Made by a program: the position numbers and the translations under genes
Origin: Ophiothrix spiculata
Lineage: Eukaryota; Echinodermata; Ophiuroidea; Amphilepidida; Ophiotrichidae
Strand: one strand, 5' to 3'
Assembly (NCBI GenBank): GCA_000969725.1
Contig: JXSR01S063001.1
Length of the DNA stretch: 24,567 nucleotides
The notes under the pieces: generated by a model
Databases searched by the model: none
What the model was told of the DNA's origin: nothing
The model's input: only the letters and a program-made list of their open reading frames with translations
In this document: positions 18,339 to 24,567 of the stretch, piece by piece
Numbering within the stretch: position 1 is the first letter of the stretch
Layout of the letters: each line of letters opens with the position of its first letter

Positions 18339-18539
18339 TTGTTTTATCATAAAAGGTTTACAAACAACAAGCGTCTTTTGACCATAGGAAACAAAGCCCT
18401 TGAGAAAAGAGAATAAGAAGAGAAGGGCAGAAAACAACCAGTCATTATGGAAAAAGGAGAGTTTTCAGGGACTTCTTGTAAGTGGAAAAGGAACTAATAC
18501 TTTTATGATGGGAGGCAAACTGTTCCACAGACGAGGGCC
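18339..18539. other. Spacer between inverted arm and duplication copy 2
   Basis: Purine-rich sequence (AAGAGAATAAGAAGAGAAGG near 18402) with GGCAAACTGTTCCACAGACG near 18506, a phrase resembling fragments of dispersed repeats in other marine invertebrates from general recollection. No gene is supported. Confidence 0.3.
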
Positions 18540-18770
18540 ACAAACCTTTTTACAAACAGGATAAGACGTGGGTGGATAATGAATTGCGCAACGTAGAATT
18601 ATTCACATTTGAAATTTCTATGCAAAGAGACACTATATAAATTGCGTATCCCTTTTCTCTTATTGTTCATGATAATTGTGTAACTTATGGATCTTAAAAG
18701 GGTTTGTGAACCTAGTCCTTAACCCTCGTCTTCCTAAGCCTTTTTCTGTAACACGTCTTCCTGAGGGGGG

Positions 18771-18791
18771 GGGGGGTGGTTACCACCCCCC
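18771..18791. repeat. G/C-tract hairpin in MITE copy c, left
   Basis: GGGGGGTGGT, one T, ACCACCCCCC, a perfect 10-bp stem with the G and C runs extending further on both sides. A second hairpin of the same plan is at 19300-19319 with A as the central base. Confidence 0.85.
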
Positions 18792-18902
18792 CCCTGTGAT
18801 TTTGAACTTGGGACCCCCGAAAGTTATATTGTTTGATACTATAGTATAGGGTAGGGTCTCCTCTTTCCATTGATACCAAGATCATGAAAATCGGTCGAGG
18901 CG

Positions 18903-18921
18903 TTACGTAATTATGACGTCA
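18903..18921. promoter_or_regulatory. Paired bZIP-type palindromes in MITE copy c
   Basis: TTACGTAA and TGACGTCA separated by 3 bp. These are consensus forms for PAR/C/EBP-like and CREB/ATF-like factors. Copy b keeps TTACGTAA with TGACATCA; copy a has TTATGTAA with CCGTCATA. Function is inferred only from the match. Confidence 0.45.
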
Positions 18922-19313
18922 CAAAGTATTTCCGTACCGAAAATATCGACTTTTGGCAAAAATGGCCACTTTTTCAAAAAATCGTTATAAAAGTTCTAAA
19001 TGTCCGATTTTCGTCGTTTTTTTTGCTAATAAATGAAGGAATCAACAATTTTAACATGTTCTGTAAGTTTCAAGTCAATAGCATGCATATATTTTTCAAA
19101 ATGGCGATTTATAATTTTCCGAGGTGGCAACCACCCCCCCCTACCCGCCGACTTTGACGGCCTACCATAACCCAACCTTAAGAGGTACCCCCGATTTTTT
19201 TTCATCAAAATGACCGCAAAGGATGTAAAAACAATTACCCAAATGCCCAGGGTCGCTTTGTTTTGCGTTTTGGTGCAATCGGCGATCATCCGTTAGGGGG
19301 GGGGTGGTAACCA

Positions 19314-19337
19314 CCCCCCACCCCACCCCCACCCCCC
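19314..19337 (-). other. Strong G-quadruplex-forming motif (minus strand)
   Basis: C runs of 6, 4, 5 and 6 separated by single A residues, so the minus strand has four G runs with single-T loops, the classic arrangement for a stable parallel quadruplex. It sits just inside the right end of the TTAA MITE and overlaps the right hairpin. Confidence 0.75.
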
Positions 19338-19912
19338 ACACAATCCCTTAGGAAGACGAGGGTTAAGCAAATATTTCTGAAATATTTAATTTATTTTTAC
19401 ACCAAAATGTATGGACAATATTATTAGCATCCTTAAAAGCACTTTCTTTGAAGAAAGTCCCATGACATTTGATTTCTCTTAATGTAATCTATTCCATACC
19501 TGTAGTTCAATTTCGAATACATCATAAATGTTTTTTTATCAGTAATGCACAGTTTCATAGATATAATTTGCACTCTAAATTAACCAAGTGTTTTATCACT
19601 CAGTGTTAGAGCAAATTGCTAGATCTTATATTTGATATTTCTGGTGAAAATGTTTGGGTTTCATTCGGGTTATATCTTGAAATGTGTGTTTCGATTCCAT
19701 GTCAATGTTTATACACTCGTACAACGATTATTAATTTTTATTGGCCTACATAAATTATGCTACTACTTTTGGTATATAGTTTCCTATATACTTATCACAC
19801 AGGGTTACAGCCTGATATTTTTATTCAAAGGCGGCCGTATTGGAATTTGGTCTAAAATGCATTAGTTGATACTAAAACAATTTTTTGTGTCAATTTCCAA
19901 AGTATTTATGTG

Positions 19913-20772
19913 TAAGTATAGTTATGTAGGGGTGTGTGCGTTATATATTAAGCTTCGTTTGAAACAGAAAAGTCAGTTGGCTCCTATTCTTAAGATTCTA
20001 TTTTGTCCATTTTAAGAAAATGATACATTTCCTAGGAGCCATATTAGATTTTCACCCGATTTGACCACACTCTCCACAATTGAAGAGCTGAATTGCAAAA
20101 CGGCTTAGAGACCATTTTTTCAAAAAATTGTTTTTGATAGATTCTTACAGACCTTGTGCATCATTCTGGCACAAAATTTTGTTGAAAAAGCTCGAAAAGT
20201 GGGTGAAAATCCCGAAAATGTTACTTTTATGACCATATATGGACATTGTATGACCATATTTGGGCATAAATGGGCATATTTTTTTTTTATTAAACATGAC
20301 CTGATGTTGAAATTTGTTATTTATAAATACCAAATACATCATAGCTTAATGAAGAATTGAAAAAGAAATTTTGCAAAAATTTGGAAGATAGGTGGTTCCT
20401 AAGTTGAAATTGTATGAGTTTCCCTGCAAAACAGCTTACATCCATTTTCAGCAAAAAATCAATAGTCAATTAATAAGAAACTATTTGATGAATTATCTAA
20501 ATTACACCTTACTTTGAAACACATATTCATACAGAATTACTGAAATCATTATCAGGAACTTTGCAATACATTTTGATATCCTAGCAGTGTTTTGCCCTTT
20601 TCTCAAAAAGTGCAAAATGGATACAAGCCGTTTTGCAAGCCAACTCTTCAATTTCTCACATTCTCGGACGAAAGGCAATTTTTGTTTTAATTTGTACACT
20701 TTTTAGGTGTCACTTGGGCTGTAACCATTCATAAACAAGGTGTTTTTGGTTTGCTTCAGCCTAATAATACCA
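19913..20772. mobile_element. Copy-2-specific ~860-bp segment with fold-back arms
   Basis: Absent from copy 1, where CAATTTACAAAAGG runs directly into TTTTTTCAAACAATAAGTC (about 2919-2963). Arms 20078-20115 and 20617-20653 pair: AATTGAAGAG, then TTGCAAAACGGCTT. A third related block TGCAAAACAGCTTACATCCA is at about 20425-20444. A separate hairpin GGCTCCTA (19979-19986) / TAGGAGCC (20033-20040) lies near the left edge. Ends and target duplication cannot be fixed. Open frames on both strands near 20150-20360 overlap the CArG repeats and have no known motif. Confidence 0.55.
20233..20263. promoter_or_regulatory. Two consensus CArG boxes 21 bp apart
   Basis: CCATATATGG (20233-20242) and CCATATTTGG (20254-20263) both fit CC(A/T)6GG, the site bound by SRF/MADS-box factors. 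They belong to a small 21-bp direct repeat (TATGACCATATNTGGRCAT) whose third unit is degenerate. Role unknown. Confidence 0.4.
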
Positions 20773-21071
20773 TTTTTTTTTTCAAAACAAGAAGTCTATA
20801 TACGGCAACACCTGTGATCACTATTAACACTGTGCACAATAAACACACTGGATGCTTGTTTTGATATTTTGATATGAACAAATTTTCCTTTTTATATATA
20901 TTTCTTGGAAATGCGACTCCAACTTTAAGTAAAAAGCAGCGACAAAAAAAGCGACATCTGAGTAGAATTGTACGACGTAAAAGCAATAGCTTCTGTGGAG
21001 CCTGGGATGTGCACCATATACCTCTATAGTGGGATGTTTTCTAGACGAGTACTTGATTCCTTCCGCTTCTC

Positions 21072-21079
21072 TATAAATA
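21072..21079 (+). promoter_or_regulatory. TATA box of putative promoter, copy 2
   Basis: TATAAATA in CTCTATAAATAGA, equivalent to 3227-3234. The flanks CTTGATTCCTTCCGCTTC and AAAGCCTCATGATGTCGTTA are identical or nearly so in both copies. It lacks the 24-bp box found upstream of copy 1; here a single AGTGG lies at the junction (21028-21032). Confidence 0.55.
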
Positions 21080-21100
21080 GATCAAGTCAAAAGCCTCATG

Positions 21101-21181
21101 ATGTCGTTAGCGCGCAGAGTGTAGTAAATCTAATGTCTAACCACGTGACTCAAAGCAGAAACTTTATTTGCATCGTCTCAG
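21101..21181 (+). other. Putative non-coding 5' exon with splice donor, copy 2
   Basis: Counterpart of 3256-3337, ending CAG|GTAAGA (donor GT at 21182-21183). Substitutions fall in the middle (TCTAATGTCTAACCACGTGAC here), while the TATA box, the start region and the donor are unchanged. The MITE 21219-21487 has inserted just inside the following intron. Confidence 0.45.
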
Positions 21182-21218
21182 GTAAGAATAGAATCTAAAC
21201 CACATATCTAAATGAATA

Positions 21219-21487
21219 CGCCAGTGTAAGAAAACCCCAACTCCAATAGCTCCTTTCTGTTAATTATACTTATACAATATAAATGCATACAAATCTCTGA
21301 AAATGCTTTCAAATCACTAAAATAGCATTTCCATGTCAATATCCTAACCATAGTGCCACATTTGACCTTTAAATTGACTTTTTAGACATTGTTAGATACT
21401 TGTTATATATATATAGTACATAATAGCTACATTTAAACAGTCAGTACAAGAAACCCCAACTACATGAGCTCCCCTCTTGTACTGACG
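21219..21487. mobile_element. 269-bp MITE with CGYCAGTRYAAG ends, copy-2-specific
   Basis: Flanked by TATCTAAATGA on both sides (21205-21215, 21488-21498); copy 1 has TATCTAAAT once (3361-3369). Ends are CGCCAGTGTAAG and, inverted, CGTCAGTACAAG. The phrase AAGAAA(A)CCCCAACT occurs near each end in direct orientation, and GTCAGTACAAGA / TCTTGTACTGAC (21440-21451, 21475-21486) form a terminal hairpin. A 9-11-bp duplication would suit Mutator-like elements, but this is a guess. Confidence 0.7.
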
Positions 21488-21540
21488 TATCTAAATGACT
21501 TATATATGGCTGTGCTTACTTCTGCACTAAATCAAATAAT

Positions 21541-21574
21541 ATATGACTAGATGACTATGATCATCTAGTCATAT
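21541..21574. repeat. Perfect 14-bp palindrome, copy-2-specific
   Basis: ATATGACTAGATGA, 6-nt spacer, TCATCTAGTCATAT. Copy 1 at 3419-3432 has only the first half (ATATGACTATCTAC), followed by other sequence. Same pattern as 17955-17993. Confidence 0.75.
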
Positions 21575-22040
21575 TTGATTTGACGATAAATTCATATATA
21601 TATTTCGGATGTTCGACATAAAATTTGAATTATTAAGGTCAATTTGTTTCTCTCCTGTTTTTAATAAAACCATTCTTAAGCCTTAAACCTAATCATATTG
21701 ATTGGAAAGTGGAAACATTTGCCTAGTATGATTAGGATAATGTAGTTACATCAGAGTTCAGGGTGAATGAAAAGTGCCCTTTTCCTCTTCTCACTGTAAG
21801 TAATCATATTTGGCTGCGTTGAACAACGTGTATACTTGCTGTTGCTTCAAACCATGTTTTAAAGGGACTGGCTTAGATCCTTACCGCTAAGTTTAATTTT
21901 CACTTGGGGTAAATTGTTATACTCTTTCTTGCTTCTGATACATTTTCAAGTTTTTTAAGAATATTTCCATAACGTTTTTTTTAATACCAAGTGGAATCAA
22001 TAAGTTTAAGGTCTGTCACGACATTAAACTTATTTTATGG

Positions 22041-22168
22041 CCTTTAGTGTTTCTTATTGTAAATTTTACGGTTTATTAACTTAAAATTACGGTCCACTGT
22101 AAAAATCGCAATGAAATAATTTTAAATATTGTACGGTTTTCTGTTAATACTACGGTTGTTTTTAGAGT
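22041..22168. repeat. ACGGTTTA/ACTGTAAAAA-type repeat, copy 2
   Basis: Counterpart of 3919-4044 with scattered substitutions; predates the duplication. Confidence 0.5.
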
Positions 22169-23429
22169 TTAATTTATGTTAGGTTAACATCCGTGTTAGC
22201 TATTGGTGTGTTAATCGATATATACGATATATACTCACTTTATTGACATCATCTGGATAGCTGAAAGGTACAATCATTTCAACCAAAACCATCTAAGTTA
22301 TTGGAAATAACTCCATCAACTTCATATATCAAGCTCTATTTTGATTTTTAAAACAAAACCAACTACAGTCAGCGCTACGGATACATATAAAAATACGATC
22401 ACGGGATTATACTATTACATATTAGAGGTTTTTTACCGTCCATCAGAAAGATATCTAAGAAGTCTCAGAGGAATACAAATGTATCCAAGACTACTAAATT
22501 TGTATCTATATAGGTAATACTATGTACTAGTCAATGTGAGATATCTATCAAGTAGGCGATATCTAGTTTGGGGATTTGACTGAATGTTAACACATCCTTG
22601 GAGGTACAGTATTAGGTATTGTTACAAGATATCTGTTATTCATTTCTCAATATCATGATTGTAATGCGAAAGCTAGGTTAATCCATTGCTGCAAATGTAT
22701 CAGATTATTGTTGTAGCCCTTGTTTCAATGAAATCCGATATTACACGTGCTTTATAGAGCAAAGTGATAATGATAGACTGGTCCAAATGAGGGACATTAA
22801 AAGACAATACTTATGATCCTTTTATCACTAGTATTCTTTTCTAATTTTCTTGCAGAACTTCATTAGAATATGTGAAAAAATGGCCTGATTAATTTTTGTA
22901 AAATACAGTTATTGCTTTCAAAATTAAATCCCTATCAAAATTGGTCAATTTTATACAATTTTAATCAGAAGGCAACTGGATGAATCTATATTCTATTAAG
23001 AAAAACATCATGTTGTTTTTCAACACCTGGTAAATATTATTTTCTCGATTTAAAACATTGAATATTGATTCCCAATGCGATTGTAATGTTTACGTTACTA
23101 TACGTACCGGTAACATCGATGCTTCGATAGTTGTATATACACTTAACAAATGTTAACCATTGCACGTTTGTTCCAATTTGAATGTCAAGTCTTATTCAAT
23201 TGAGGAAGCATACTAGAGGCAGATTCTGATATATTGTTATTGTTAACAAATGACCATGTTTTCTTTCATATCATACGCACTATACTGTAAGTCAGCCACA
23301 CGGTCAACAATAATTTTTTGTGCCTAGAATAGAATAAATATAGATTACCTTTCATGTATGCACCAAAGGTAAATGAATCAATGTATAATGGCAGATTGAG
23401 AACTAAGAGTTGCTTTATGAGAAAGTAAT

Positions 23430-24021
23430 GGGCGATTTCAACGTAACGTTTGTGACCGAAAAATAATCACTTTTAAATGGCCACAGGCAAAAAAACCCAT
23501 AAACATTATATCCACGAATTTGTTGTTGATACTGGTGTTCACTGGTGTGGTTAAAACATGTAGGTGTTTAAAGAATAAATTAATTGTCAAATACTGAATA
23601 AAGTTCATGTAACGTTCGGTAACGTTTGTGACATCGCACGGAAATGTGTGTTTTTTTGCTCCAAAATGGCTTCAAATTAAAGATTCTCTGACATGCTAGC
23701 GAATTTTCATTGCACTTTTTACAGATGATGGGTAACATATTTACAAATATTTCATAAAAGTAATAGACAATTCTATAGTCAGGATTTCTTTTAATGCAAT
23801 GTTTTGTTTCGTAACGTTTGGCAACGTTTGTGATATTTTGGTGTAACTTTTTGGATTAAACCATTAATCCAAGCACGGATAGAAAAACTTTATATAATAG
23901 AAAATACTTCTCACGTACCAAGAAACAAACGTATGACTGAAAAATCTGCTTATCTTGTCGAATAAAAAAGCTGATTTTTTTGTTTGAAGTCAAAAAAGTT
24001 TCATTTTCACTGGAATGAGCC
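23430..24021 (+). mobile_element. 592-bp insertion with repeated GTAACGTTTGTGAC words, copy-2-specific
   Basis: Copy 1 (TAAT at 9214-9217) lacks it; here TAAT stands at 23426-23429 and 24022-24025. Ends GGGCGATTTCA... and ...TGGAATGAGCC are only loosely inverted (GG--C-ATT-CA). GTAACGTTTG or close variants occur near 23442, 23617 and 23811-23829, some as AACGTT palindromes. A diverged relative is at 11960-12452. Non-coding. Superfamily uncertain; the 4-bp TAAT could also be read as TAA. Confidence 0.7.
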
Positions 24022-24512
24022 TAATAGAGAAGATACCTAGCGATGATATAACACTATATAGTTTGAATTTCTTATTTGAACAGTAATATTGGCTATAGGT
24101 AGTCATCACCTACAGCAAAGATTAACAACTGTAGGGAGATTATTTACCGCTCATAAATCGACAAGTTCATGCCTTAGGCTAGACTATAATGAAATATTGG
24201 AGTGAAGTTACCGATGGCCCGGATAAGGGAGACGAGGATTTACCTAACAACAACATATTCGGCTGCTACGTATCAGATCATTTTTTAAACTACCGTTTTT
24301 TCCTGACATCACCAACGATACACTGCTATAGCAGAGTTTTGTATCTTCAACCCAAGTATACGTCTTCAACACTATTCGTATTTTAGAGATCATCTTTAGT
24401 TTAGTAAAACTGATTAAATCCTTATGTATTATTTGAATTCCTTATTTCATTCTCTGATTAATCCCAAATTTAATAAAACTAAGAATGTAGTAGTAGAATG
24501 TAGCCCTAAATA

Positions 24513-24528
24513 TACATACATACATACA
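24513..24528. repeat. TACA microsatellite
   Basis: Four tandem TACA units, followed by ATTCATTTATATAGCACCTTTCC, which matches the widespread animal repeat phrase TTTATATAGCGCNTTTC (from general recollection). The window ends inside it. Confidence 0.7.
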
Positions 24529-24567
24529 TTCATTTATATAGCACCTTTCCAATGATCAAAGCGCAGG

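Larger units (their letters stand above)
18723..19362 (+). mobile_element. Complete 640-bp TTAA MITE, copy c (piggyBac-like)
   Basis: TTAA duplicated at 18719-18722 and 19363-19366; copy 1 of the duplication has the empty single TTAA (2192-2195). Termini are CCCTCGTCTTCCTAAG and its exact reverse complement. Subterminal GGTGGTTACCACC (left) and GGTGGTAACCACC (right) hairpins are flanked by long G and C runs. Contains TTACGTAA (18903-18910) and TGACGTCA (18914-18921). It has no transposase; the 87-codon minus frame inside it has no known motif. It inserted after the duplication. Confidence 0.88.
18540..24429 (+). repeat. Direct segmental duplication, copy 2
   Basis: Collinear partner of 2014-9592. 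Copy-2-only segments are 18723-19362 (TTAA MITE), about 19913-20772, 21219-21487 and 23430-24021. It lacks the 3.9-kb element (empty ATA at 22510-22512), the ~195-bp segment and the 24-bp promoter box. Promoter TATA, 5' exon and donor are conserved. Confidence 0.92.

Noticed and set aside
24189-24386. 65-codon plus-strand frame (MKYWSEVTDGPDKGDED...)
   Set aside because: The equivalent part of duplication copy 1 (about 9380-9560) is broken by stops and lacks the start, and no motif is recognisable.
2014-24429. The two large direct copies as LTRs of a giant retroelement
   Set aside because: At 5.9-7.6 kb each, with no TG/CA ends, primer site or pol between them, they fit a segmental duplication.
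1-24567. CRISPR array, operon, integron or phage content
   Set aside because: No regularly spaced identical short repeats, no bacterial-type gene packing and no ribosome-binding sites; the window is eukaryotic in character.

Overview
The window looks like AT-rich (by eye about two-thirds A+T) nuclear DNA of an animal, most likely a marine invertebrate. There is no compact coding, no operon and no long open frame. Instead there are splice-type signals, a TATA-box promoter with a 5' exon, tRNA-like repeat sequence, and a very dense set of short non-autonomous DNA transposons. I cannot name the species. Nearly all identifiable content is repetitive, and the window is best read as a transposon-riddled segmental duplication. 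It also holds what look like the last exons of one minus-strand gene and two copies of an orphan promoter plus first exon.

Layout. (1) 1-1986: two TTAA-flanked elements side by side (1-337 and 342-598), then 743-1562, which is the inverted counterpart of 17530-18338, then a second copy of the first TTAA family (1563-1986). (2) 2014-9592 is duplication copy 1. Its direct partner, copy 2, is 18540-24429. Where both are intact they are very similar, and each carries the same TATA box, roughly 80-nt 5' exon and splice donor. Copy 1 alone carries a 3.9-kb fold-back element (4374-8274), which is itself interrupted by a 1.18-kb TA-flanked element (6804-7984). Copy 2 alone carries a TTAA element (18723-19362), a roughly 860-bp segment with fold-back arms (19913-20772), a 269-bp element (21219-21487) and a 592-bp element (23430-24021). 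In several cases the other copy supplies the empty site, so ends and target duplications can be read directly. (3) 9593-12452 is spacer with a roughly 31-bp minisatellite, a solitary unit of the fold-back repeat, and a second CAGGGTGTCCC element with another element nested in its left arm. (4) 12829-17500 holds two probable minus-strand exons (14465-14313 and 12965-12829, phases compatible). The intron between them, roughly 13046-14309, was duplicated to 14757-15416 and then invaded by a CAAA-flanked element carrying a near-perfect 159-bp palindrome. A Harbinger-like MITE and two tRNA-like repeat copies lie alongside.

How it fits together. The paired duplications act as an internal control: differences between copies show which segments are mobile and when they arrived relative to the duplication. 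The most interesting unexplained objects are the 3.9-kb fold-back element, built of head-to-head ~150-195-bp units each marked by a GGCCATTTTG box; the TTAA MITE family, whose G/C hairpin keeps its stem while its sequence changes; and the duplicated promoter, which differs between copies by exactly one 24-bp box. All function assignments are inference from the sequence by eye; no search was run.
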